Assembly: GCA_964396335.1 (NCBI GenBank)
Contig: CAYNEX010000028.1
Coordinates: 1-24,376 of the forward strand
DNA: 24,376 nt
Direction: 5' to 3'
From: ZC4RG30 sp964396335
Lineage (GTDB): Bacteria > Pseudomonadota > Gammaproteobacteria > Steroidobacterales > Steroidobacteraceae
A program made the position numbers and the translations under genes. Below the pieces are notes generated by a model that was not told where the DNA came from, ran no database searches, and worked only from the letters and a program-made list of their open reading frames with translations. Positions 7,282 through 14,247 of this stretch are shown here, one piece after another (positions within the stretch are counted from its first letter, which is position 1; every line of letters starts with the position of its first letter).

Positions 7282-8403
7282 ATGCAGATCAATTCTCGTT
7301 CGATATTCGCCCAGGGCGCCTCGTGCCTGGCTGCCCTGTTGCTGGCTGCTTCGGCGGTGGCTGCCGATGCGCCGGCTGCGCGGGGAGCCGGTCCGGGCGC
7401 CGCGGCACCGGGCCAGGGTGCACCGCGCGGTGGCGGTGGCTTCGGCATCGATCCACGCGCCGAGAAGCGCACCTACCACTTTGCCGACGCCGGCCAGGAC
7501 ATGCCTTACTGCGTGTTCGCCTCCTCGAAGGTGAAGAAGGACGTGCCGGCGCCGCTGATCGTGTCGCTGCACGGCATGGGCGCGACGCCCGACATCATGT
7601 GCAACGCGACCGCGGTCGACCTCGCTGAAGAGGGCGGTTACGTGCTGGTGGCACCGATGGGTTACAGCACCACCGGCTGGTACGGCTCGCCGGTGATCAA
7701 CCTGGGCCCGCCGGGTGCGCGTGGCCCCGGCCCCGGCCCGGGAGCTGGCGGACGTGGCCCCGGCCCGGGCCCCGGTGCCGGCGCCGCGCCGGGCGCAGGC
7801 CCTGGTCCCGGTGCGGGTCCTGGTCCGGGTCGCGGCCCGGGTGGACCCGGCGCAGGGGCCCCTCCGGGCGCCGGACCGGGCGGCCCCGGTGCCGGTGCGC
7901 CGCCCGCTGGTGCACGTCCGCCCGGACCGCCGCCGGCCACGGCCGCGGCCGGTCCGACGCCGGACAACGCCACCATCGAGAAGTGGAGCGAGCAGGACGT
8001 GATGAACGTGCTCGACATGGTGCGCAAGGAATTCAACATCGATCCGAAGCGCATCTATCTGACCGGCCACTCGATGGGCGGCGCGGGCACGCTGTTCCTG
8101 GGCGCCAAGCACGCCAACCTGTGGGCGGCGATTGCGCCGGTGGCGCCGGCCTCGTTCATGATGAACAACAACCGCGCCGAGATCCTGGGCAGGATCAAGG
8201 ACGCCGGCGTGCCGGTGCTGCTGCTGACCGGCGATGCCGACGAAGTGGTGTCTCCCGACAACACCCGCCTGTGGGCGAACACGTTGAAGGAGATCAACGC
8301 CGAGCATGTGTACATCGAACAGCCCGGAGTGACGCATGGCCCGGTGATCACCACCAGCCAGAAGGACATCTACGAGTTCTTCGCAAAGCACCGCAAGAAG
8401 TAA
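7282..8403 (+). CDS. Secreted PHB-depolymerase/feruloyl-esterase-like hydrolase with a Gly/Pro-rich insert
   Basis: 373 residues. ATG 7282 follows a strong GGAGGGGGA ribosome site. Residues 1-27 form a Sec signal peptide ending AVA-AD. The alpha/beta-hydrolase core has LIVSLHGMG (oxyanion region), the nucleophile Ser264 in GHSMGG, Asp318 or Asp320 in LLTGDADE and His352 in VTHGP, a complete triad typical of CE1-like/LpqC/PHB depolymerase-like esterases. Residues about 142-227 are an almost pure Gly/Pro/Ala stretch inserted before the nucleophile elbow, in place of the short loop expected. It is first in the operon controlled by the 7236-7255 operator, followed by a tannase. Likely role: extracellular or periplasmic release of acids from esters, perhaps hydroxycinnamates. 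The substrate is an inference. Confidence 0.82.
   Translation: MQINSRSIFAQGASCLAALLLAASAVAADAPAARGAGPGAAAPGQGAPRGGGGFGIDPRAEKRTYHFADAGQDMPYCVFASSKVKKDVPAPLIVSLHGMGATPDIMCNATAVDLAEEGGYVLVAPMGYSTTGWYGSPVINLGPPGARGPGPGPGAGGRGPGPGPGAGAAPGAGPGPGAGPGPGRGPGGPGAGAPPGAGPGGPGAGAPPAGARPPGPPPATAAAGPTPDNATIEKWSEQDVMNVLDMVRKEFNIDPKRIYLTGHSMGGAGTLFLGAKHANLWAAIAPVAPASFMMNNNRAEILGRIKDAGVPVLLLTGDADEVVSPDNTRLWANTLKEINAEHVYIEQPGVTHGPVITTSQKDIYEFFAKHRKK
7705..7962 (+). repeat. Low-complexity Gly/Pro/Ala coding tract
   Basis: About 258 bases of GGC/CCG/GGT/GCC codons with irregular repeats of PGPG, PGAG and APPGAGPGGPG. It is in frame, with no stop. The repeat units vary, which argues against a simple recent tandem expansion. 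Such GC-rich DNA is also prone to assembly collapse, so the copy number is uncertain. Confidence 0.8.
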
Positions 8404-8414
8404 GTGATGGGAGA

Positions 8415-8434
8415 GGACCGGCGCAAGCCGGTCC
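8415..8434 (+). terminator. Intercistronic hairpin with a GCAA tetraloop
   Basis: GGACCGGC-GCAA-GCCGGTCC is a perfect 8-bp stem with a GNRA loop between the esterase stop and the tannase start. It is followed only by TTTCA, so it is weak as a rho-independent terminator. Partial termination or 3'-end mRNA stabilisation is more likely. Confidence 0.6.
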
Positions 8435-8454
8435 TTTCACGTGAGGGGGAGCAA

Positions 8455-10223
8455 ATGAGAAACGTGATGATCTGCCTGGGGCTGGTGGCGGCCCCGTTGC
8501 TGGTTTCCACCGCCGCACAGTCTCCGCAGGGTGCGGCCGCTGCACGCTGCAGCGCGCTGGCAGGCCTTGCCGCCCCCGACTACCGCATCGATGGCGTGCA
8601 ATGGGTGCCCGCGGGCCCTGCGCCCGGAAGGCCGGGTGCCTCCGCCGAACAGCTGCCGGCGCATTGCCTGTTCCGCGTCACCATCGAACCGCGCGAGTCC
8701 GGCCTGCCGGACATGACCTATGGCACCGGCATCGAACTGCGCCTGCCGGAGGACTGGAATGGCCGGTTGCTGTTCCAGGGTGGCGGCGGACTCAATGGCA
8801 CGCTGAACCCGGCGCTGGGCAGCGTGGCGGGTTTTCCGTCCGCACTGGCGCGTGGTTTTGCGGTGGTGTCCACCGACAGTGGCCATCGGGGCCGCAACAA
8901 CATCGACACGCGCTTCGGCGCCGACCAGCAGGCGAAGCTTGATTTCGGCTGGCAGTCGATCGACCGCACCGCCCGCGAGGCGAAGAACCTGCTGCAGCGG
9001 TTCTATGACCGCAAGCCCGAATATTCGTACTTCATGGGCTGCTCCACCGGGGGCCGCGAGGCCATGATGGCGGCGCAGCGCCTGCCGCTGTTGTTTGATG
9101 GCGTGGTGGCGGGCAATCCTTCCTTCAACCTGACGCGCATCGCGATGAACCAGGTGTACAGCCTGCAGACGGTGACGCGCATCGCGCCGCGCGATGCCGA
9201 CGGCAAGCCGATGCTGCATGCGGCCTTCAGCGATGCGCAGCTGTCGGCGATCCGCGCGACGCTGCTGGAGCGCTGTGATGCGCTGGACGGCCTGAAGGAC
9301 GGCATGATCAATGACTACAAGGCCTGCGACTTCCAGCCGCGCATGCATGTGTGCGGCGAGCCCACGGCGCCGGCCGCCGGTGCCTGCCTGACACCGCAGC
9401 AGGCCGAGGGCCTGGCCGCCATCTTCGCCGGCGCGCGCAACAGCCGTGGCGAGAAGCTCTATGGCAGTTACAGCTTCGATACCGGCATCGCCGGTTCCGC
9501 CTGGCGTTCGATGCACCTGGGTTCGGCCACCTCGCAGCCGGCCAATGCCTCGCTGGGGCGCGACACGCTGCGTGATTTCTCGCTGACGCCGCCTGATCCA
9601 ACCCTCGATCCGCTGGCCTTCGACTTCGACCGCGACGTGCCGCGCACGCGCGAGACCGAGGCGATCAACGATGCCGTCGCGACGCTGCTGGGCAGCTTTG
9701 CCGCCAACGGCGGCCGGCTGATCCTCTACCACGGCTTGTCCGACCAGGCCATGTCCACCGGCGCGCTCACCGACTGGTATGAGGCCGTGACGCCGCGGAC
9801 TGAACAGGGGCCGCAGGATTACGCGCGACTGTTCCTGGTGCCGGGCATGACCCATTGCAGCGGCGGGGAATCCACCGACCGCTTCGACATGCTCAGCGCC
9901 ATCCAGGACTGGGTGGAGAAGGGCAAGGCNNNNNNNNNNNNNNNNNNNNNNNNNNNNNNNNNNNNNNNNNNNNNNNNNNNNNNNNNNNNNNNNNNNNNNN
10001 NNNNNNNNNNNNNNNNNNNNNNNNNNNNNCCGACCGCTTCGACATGCTCAGCGCCATCCAGGACTGGGTGGAGAAGGGCAAGGCACCCGATCGGGTCATC
10101 GCCAGCGGCAATGCCTTCCCGGGCATCACGCGGCCGCTGTGTCCCTATCCGGCCGTCGCGCGTTACACCGGCGGCGACGCCTCGGATGCCGCCAGCTTCT
10201 CCTGCAGCGTGACCAGGCCGTAA
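8455..10223 (+). CDS. Secreted tannase/feruloyl esterase family protein (interrupted by an artificial gap)
   Basis: ATG 8455 follows GAGGGGGA; residues 1-22 look like a signal peptide. The CS-D-HC signature of the tannase family is complete: Cys196-Ser197 in MGCSTGG, Asp430 in HGLSDQ and His467-Cys468 in GMTHCSGG. The two adjacent Cys normally form a disulfide that supports the triad. The family hydrolyses galloyl or feruloyl esters outside the cytoplasm. The gene is interrupted by 100 Ns flanked by identical 55-base copies. Removing one copy and the Ns leaves 1614 bases, a clean 537-residue protein ending SCSVTRP at TAA 10221-10223. As written the frame is lost, because 155 extra bases is not a multiple of three. 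It is second in the MarR-linked operon with the esterase at 7282. Confidence 0.9.
9875..9929 (+). repeat. 55-bp direct repeat, left copy at scaffold gap
   Basis: Begins CCGACCGCTTCGACATG and runs to the first N; identical to 10030-10084. It is best explained as two contigs sharing a k-mer-sized end, not as biological duplication. Confidence 0.93.
9930..10029. other. 100-N scaffold gap, probably spurious
   Basis: Exactly 100 Ns between two identical 55-base flanks. The protein reads seamlessly if one copy and the Ns are dropped. Confidence 0.95.
10030..10084 (+). repeat. 55-bp direct repeat, right copy at scaffold gap
   Basis: Exact copy of 9875-9929; the following sequence continues the tannase frame (APDRVIASGNAFPG). 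Confidence 0.93.
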
Positions 10224-10232
10224 GGCCTGGTC
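10211..10232. terminator. Hairpin shared by two convergent operons
   Basis: GACCAGGCC-GTAA-GGCCTGGTC is a perfect 9-bp stem with a GTAA (GNRA) loop. The TAA of the tannase lies in the loop. It is also 10 bp past the stop of the minus-strand operon (10243), so it can serve both directions. T-tracts are short on either side. Confidence 0.6.
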
Positions 10233-10242
10233 CGCGCTTTCA

Positions 10243-11025
10243 TCAGGGCGTCAGCACCACCGTCACGCGACGGCTCTGCCAGTCATCGACGCCATCGGCT
10301 TCATCGATGGCGTCGCGCGTCTCGCGCTGCGCGGGAATGGTCAGGCCGGCGCCGGCCAGCAGCTTGGCGATCTCGTCCACGCGCCGCTGCGCCACCTGCC
10401 CGGACTCACGCAGCAGCGTGCCATCACTGAGCCGGTGCGCGCCGCGATAGCCGACGATGCGCATCTGCTTCGCCTTGATCTGGCGCGCGCGGTTCAGCAC
10501 CGTCATCAGCTCGTCCGGATGGCGGAACGACACACCGCGATCGAAATCGAAGTGGATGTCGATCACCTGTTCGCCCGCAGGCGGGGGCGCCGGCTGGCGC
10601 GGACCCGGCGGCGGTCCGGCGAAGGCCAGGCGGCCGGCACTGGGTCCCGGCGGGCGCGGATGGAAGTCGATGGTGTAGCGCTCGTCGGCCGGCAGCATGG
10701 TGCGGCAATTGGCATCCTGCTCCGGCATCACCGACAGCTTCACCGGCGACAGCACCACGCCACCGCAGATGGCGTCCGCATCGCTGACCACGCCTTCCAC
10801 CAGCACCTGGTGGCCCAGCATCGGCGGCTGCACCGGCGCACTGACATCGCTCTGGATGGTCAGGTAATACAGCTGGCCGTCGTATTCGCTGAGCCAGCAG
10901 GGCACCGTGCGCGTGTCGCGGATGATGGGGCAGGCGACGAAGCTGATGCGCGAGCCGGGCGCGGGCGCGGCCAGCACCGCGCTGCTGAACAGGGCGAGGA
11001 ACCCGATCTGTGCGGCGCGACGCAT
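10243..11025 (-). CDS. Exported protein with C-terminal OmpA-like domain
   Basis: 260 residues; ATG at 11025 overlaps the stop of the upstream cytochrome gene by one base (TGATG). Residues 1-20 are a signal peptide (MRRAAQIGFLALFSSAVLA). The middle (about 25-115) has paired Cys but is not recognised. A Pro/Gly-rich linker spans about 121-153, and residues about 156-260 form a diverged OmpA-like domain: VIDIHFDFDRGVSFRHPDEL, a central MRIVGYRGAHRLSDG and a closing DDWQSRRVTVVL. OmpA domains bind peptidoglycan, so this is a periplasmic or outer-membrane-anchored protein. It is last in the TonB/GH43 operon and may tether a partner, such as the di-haem protein encoded just before it, to the cell wall. 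Confidence 0.75.
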   Translation of the reverse strand: MRRAAQIGFLALFSSAVLAAPAPGSRISFVACPIIRDTRTVPCWLSEYDGQLYYLTIQSDVSAPVQPPMLGHQVLVEGVVSDADAICGGVVLSPVKLSVMPEQDANCRTMLPADERYTIDFHPRPPGPSAGRLAFAGPPPGPRQPAPPPAGEQVIDIHFDFDRGVSFRHPDELMTVLNRARQIKAKQMRIVGYRGAHRLSDGTLLRESGQVAQRRVDEIAKLLAGAGLTIPAQRETRDAIDEADGVDDWQSRRVTVVLTP

Positions 11026-12563
11026 CACAGCACCTCCAGGAAGTTCACCAGGTCCTGTCGTTCCTGCTCGGTCAGGCGGATGTTGAAACGACGGTCGTAG
11101 AAGTCGACCAGCTCGCGGATGTTGGCCGCCGAGCCGTTGGAGAAGTACGGCGCGCGCGCGGCCAGCGCACGGAACTGCTGGATCACGATCGCACCCACGT
11201 CCTCGCACTTGCCCGAGATCAGCGCGCGGCCCGGGTCCTGCGTGTAGATGGTGCGGCCCAGGAACGGATGCGGCGGCAGGTCGCTGCGGCAGGTGATCTT
11301 GAACAGCGGCAGCGCTGGCAGTTCCTTCGCCCACGGACTTTCCGGCGGCTCCATCGCCCAGGGGTGGTTGGTGGTGCCGACGTCCATCCAGCCATTGGCC
11401 GTGTCCATGCCGGTCATGTGCATGCCGTGGCAGGTGGCGCAGGTGCGCTTGATCGGATTGCCCAGGCCCACCGTGTTGATGTGCATGGCATCGCTGATCC
11501 AGAACGTGCGGAAGAAGAACACGTCATGGCCGCGCTGCACCGAGGCGCGGTGCTTCGCGGCTTCATCCTGCGGTTCCTGGCCTTCCGGCGGCGCCCACTT
11601 GTCCTCCATCGGGAACACAAAGCGGGTGGTGTTGTTGCCCAGCACGCCATCCTCGCCCTTCGCCATCGCATGCGGGCCCAGTCCCGAGGGACCATCCGGC
11701 TCGTCCATGCGCACGCCATGCCGGGATTCCACCTGTGCGGCGTACAGCTGCCGCTCGAAGGACTCGATCTGGTCCAGCTGTTCCCTGGTCAGCGGCATGC
11801 CCATCTGCAGGTGCGTGCGCGCCGCCGAATGCGCCTGCGTGCGCAGCGTCGGCTCACGCGCATCGGCCATCATGTTCATGTTCACCGGCTTGCCGGTGTC
11901 CGGGTCGATCGCGGCCAGCATGCCGGTCTTGCCGATGAATGGCGTGACGCCGAAGCCCGAGGAGCTGACGTAGCGCAGGTTGGCGGCCGGTCGCGGCCGG
12001 CGGTACACCGAGATCTCCTTGCGCTGGCCGTTGATGCCATACACCGGATCGGTATTGCAGCCGGTGGGATCGCGCACCACTTCGATGTCGAACTCCGGCT
12101 CCACCGGATCGCCACGCTCGTTGCGCGGCGGCCAGGGCAGGGCGATGCGGAACAGTCCGCGCTCCAGCAGCAGCGAATGCGAGGAGGCCTGCTGCGGCGG
12201 CAGGTTCGGGCAGTTGGCGCCGTCGAACATGTGGAAGATCGGATCCTTGCCACCGGTCACCTTCCACCGGTCCTGGATGCTGACCAGCGACAGCGACATG
12301 CCATCGCCGGGCTGGTGGCAGGACACGCAGGCGCGGCCGGTGGGACCGATGGGCTCGAAGAAGGCATGACCACGCGTGGTGATCGTGCCGGCGGTGTTCA
12401 GCACGCCGAGCTTGCCGAACTCGTTGTCGTATTCCACGTAGGCCGGCAGCGGATCCGGATCACCGGGCGACCACCAGAAGCGTTCGCTGGCGGCCACCGC
12501 GGTGGCCACGCACAGCCAGGGCAGCACGCGCAGCGCGTGCCGGCGCAGATTCACCTTGCTCAT
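11025..12563 (-). CDS. Di-haem cytochrome c peroxidase-like protein
   Basis: 512 residues. ATG 12563 is chosen because it overlaps the upstream stop as ATGA and is followed by a signal peptide (MSKVNLRRHALRVLPWLCVA...). Two c-type haem sites are visible: C79-V-S-C82-H83 and C375-A-T-C378-H379, 296 residues apart, much wider than in classical bacterial cytochrome c peroxidase of about 320 residues. The C-terminus (FSNGSAANIRELVDFYDRRF, then LTEQERQDLVNFLEVL) is typical of the CCP/MauG superfamily. The family performs periplasmic peroxide reduction or oxidation and oxygenation of organic substrates (MauG, rubber oxygenase RoxA). Which of these applies is undetermined. Placement between an esterase-like gene and an OmpA protein suggests periplasmic redox chemistry on the imported compound. 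Confidence 0.8.
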   Translation of the reverse strand: MSKVNLRRHALRVLPWLCVATAVAASERFWWSPGDPDPLPAYVEYDNEFGKLGVLNTAGTITTRGHAFFEPIGPTGRACVSCHQPGDGMSLSLVSIQDRWKVTGGKDPIFHMFDGANCPNLPPQQASSHSLLLERGLFRIALPWPPRNERGDPVEPEFDIEVVRDPTGCNTDPVYGINGQRKEISVYRRPRPAANLRYVSSSGFGVTPFIGKTGMLAAIDPDTGKPVNMNMMADAREPTLRTQAHSAARTHLQMGMPLTREQLDQIESFERQLYAAQVESRHGVRMDEPDGPSGLGPHAMAKGEDGVLGNNTTRFVFPMEDKWAPPEGQEPQDEAAKHRASVQRGHDVFFFRTFWISDAMHINTVGLGNPIKRTCATCHGMHMTGMDTANGWMDVGTTNHPWAMEPPESPWAKELPALPLFKITCRSDLPPHPFLGRTIYTQDPGRALISGKCEDVGAIVIQQFRALAARAPYFSNGSAANIRELVDFYDRRFNIRLTEQERQDLVNFLEVL

Positions 12564-13555
12564 GATGTCAGTCCCCGAGCCTTCATCCACTCATGCATGC
12601 GTTCGATCCAGCCGTCCACCGGCAGGCCGCGCGACGACAGGCCGAAGCCGGCGCTGACCTGGTCGTAGACATGGATCTCGGCTGGCTTGCCGGCGGCCTT
12701 CCACGCGGCGAACAACGCAAGGCATCCATTGGTGACATTGAAATGGGTGCTGCCCACCGCGATGAACAGCGGCGGCGCGTGCCCGGGCACATTCACATCC
12801 ATCAGCGAGGGGCCATACAGCGAAACCAGGAAGTCGGGCGAGGCGGCGGATTTTTCCGCCAGTGCGGTTCCCACCGCCACGCCACCGCCGGCCGAGAAAC
12901 CCATGATGCCGATGCGCTCCGGATTGATGCTCCAGGCGGCGGCGCGCTCGCGCACCATGCGGATGGCGAGCTGCGCATCGGCAATGGCCATGTGCAGCAC
13001 TTCGGTGAGTGCCGCGTCATTCGGCGCCGGGTTGGCATTGGCGTTGCGGATCACCAGTTCCTGGCGTGGCGGCGGCGCGGCGCCGGGGCCGCCGGCGCCC
13101 GGAGGGGCTCCGCCCACACCAGGCGGCGGGCCACCACGTGCACCACCCGGTGCCTGCTGCAGCGTGCGGTACTTGAGCACGAAGGCGGCAATGCCGCGTT
13201 CGTTCAGCCACTGCGCCACCTTCACGCCTTCGTTGTCGAAGCCGAGCAGGCGCAGCGCGCCACCGGGCGCGATGACCACCGCGGTGCCATTGGCCTTCGT
13301 CGCGTCCGGCAGGTAGACCGTCAGCGAGGGGTCGCGCACGTTCGAGATGATGCGGTCGCCACTCTGCGAGGTGGTCACTGTTTCAGGCTGTGTCCAGTTC
13401 TCGCTGCCGGGGGCCGCGCCCGGCCACAGGCGCAGTTCGGTGCCCGGCGCCGGACGCGCGGCCGCATCTGCCGCGAAGGCAGTGCCGCATAACGGGAAGA
13501 AAGAAACCAGCAGGCAGGCCGCCAGGGCGCGGCCGCGTATCCGAATCGTGTCCAT
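12560..13555 (-). CDS. Secreted alpha/beta-hydrolase-fold protein lacking catalytic Asp and His
   Basis: 331 residues with a signal peptide (about 1-28). The fold matches acetyl-xylan-esterase-like/BD-FAE hydrolases: TAVVIAPGGALRLLGFDNEG as the oxyanion strand, nucleophile Ser221 in GFSAGGG, and a C-terminus LSSRGLPVDGWIERMHEW that matches the family's end. In active relatives this end reads GGHGFG; here it is VSAGFG, with Ala302 where His is expected. The acid-bearing loop, usually xADD, reads AVGSTHFNV (about 266-274). So the Ser remains but the Asp and His do not; a pseudo-enzyme or binding protein is likely, unless His271 substitutes. A Gly/Pro linker occupies about 132-164. It overlaps both neighbours (TGATG upstream, ATGA downstream). 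Confidence 0.8.
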   Translation of the reverse strand: MDTIRIRGRALAACLLVSFFPLCGTAFAADAAARPAPGTELRLWPGAAPGSENWTQPETVTTSQSGDRIISNVRDPSLTVYLPDATKANGTAVVIAPGGALRLLGFDNEGVKVAQWLNERGIAAFVLKYRTLQQAPGGARGGPPPGVGGAPPGAGGPGAAPPPRQELVIRNANANPAPNDAALTEVLHMAIADAQLAIRMVRERAAAWSINPERIGIMGFSAGGGVAVGTALAEKSAASPDFLVSLYGPSLMDVNVPGHAPPLFIAVGSTHFNVTNGCLALFAAWKAAGKPAEIHVYDQVSAGFGLSSRGLPVDGWIERMHEWMKARGLTS

Positions 13556-14247
13556 CAGTCTCCCGATCGCACGGTCAAATCCGTGATCGGCCGGTCCCTG
13601 GCGTCCAGTACGCGTGCGCAGAAATCCGTCGCGCCGCCCCCGTTGATGATTGCCGCCCGGATCACGTGGCGTCCCGGCGCCAGCGTCAGGCGCCGCGAGA
13701 CCCCGTCATCGATCACGGTCTGCCGGTCATTGTAAAGCGAGATCACCCGCTGGCCATCCAGCCACCAGACCGAGGCGGCGTTGGAGCCGATCGACAGCCG
13801 CGCATCGCGCAGCGCGCGCGACGTCTCGATGACGGTGTGCGCCCAGAACAGCACATTGCTGGTGGGCCGGCCGCGCGACCAGGCGAAATGGTACAGGTTC
13901 AGGTTGTAGAGCGTGGTGTCCAGCGCATGCCATGTCAGTGACTGGTCGCCGCCCAGCGTCACCTGTTGCCCATCCGTGGGCACCTCGTCCCCGGGCAGGC
14001 GCCATTGTTCGATTACCGACTCGATGGCGGGCTGGGTCAGCTGGCCGCTGACGCTGATCGGGTCGAGCACCGTCCAGCGGCGGATGAAGCCGGCAGCGTC
14101 GACGCGTGCCGGCGTCCTGCCGGCCTTGCGCAGCGTGGCGGGGGGCGGACGCGGGCCTTCCGCCGTCGGCGCGGCCGCGTGCAGCGCGGTCAGCGGCAGC
14201 ATCAGCAGTCCGCCAAGGAGCTGGCGGCGCGAGGTGAGGGACTTCAT
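13555..14247 (-). CDS. Exported beta-sandwich protein of unknown function (Tat-like signal)
   Basis: 230 residues; ATG 14247 overlaps the GH43 stop as ATGA, preferred over an in-frame ATG at 14265. The N-terminus MKSLTSRRQLLGGLLMLPLT carries SRRQLL, a twin-arginine-like motif. The body resembles the jelly-roll modules found beside plant-polymer enzymes: FIRRWTVLDPISVSG, later LSIGSNAASVWWLDGQRVIS, then LTLAPGRHVIRAAIINGG and FCARVLDARDRPI. That pattern (solid-state strand, WLNG turn, 'R...A.I.NGG' strand) is typical of PA14- or carbohydrate-binding-like domains; no enzymatic motif is visible. It may bind sugar or partner proteins of the operon. A firm family name cannot be given. Confidence 0.7.
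   Translation of the reverse strand: MKSLTSRRQLLGGLLMLPLTALHAAAPTAEGPRPPPATLRKAGRTPARVDAAGFIRRWTVLDPISVSGQLTQPAIESVIEQWRLPGDEVPTDGQQVTLGGDQSLTWHALDTTLYNLNLYHFAWSRGRPTSNVLFWAHTVIETSRALRDARLSIGSNAASVWWLDGQRVISLYNDRQTVIDDGVSRRLTLAPGRHVIRAAIINGGGATDFCARVLDARDRPITDLTVRSGD

Noticed and set aside
7705..7962. Tandem-repeat array or minisatellite
   Set aside because: The units are irregular and of changing length; codon-level Gly/Pro bias in a protein linker accounts for it.
8455..10223. Biological tandem duplication at the tannase 3' end
   Set aside because: The copies are exactly identical, end precisely at the Ns and their collapse restores the frame; an assembly overlap explains all of this.
11010..12668. 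552-codon plus-strand open frame
   Set aside because: Antisense to the di-haem protein with both CxxCH motifs; composition indicates a shadow.
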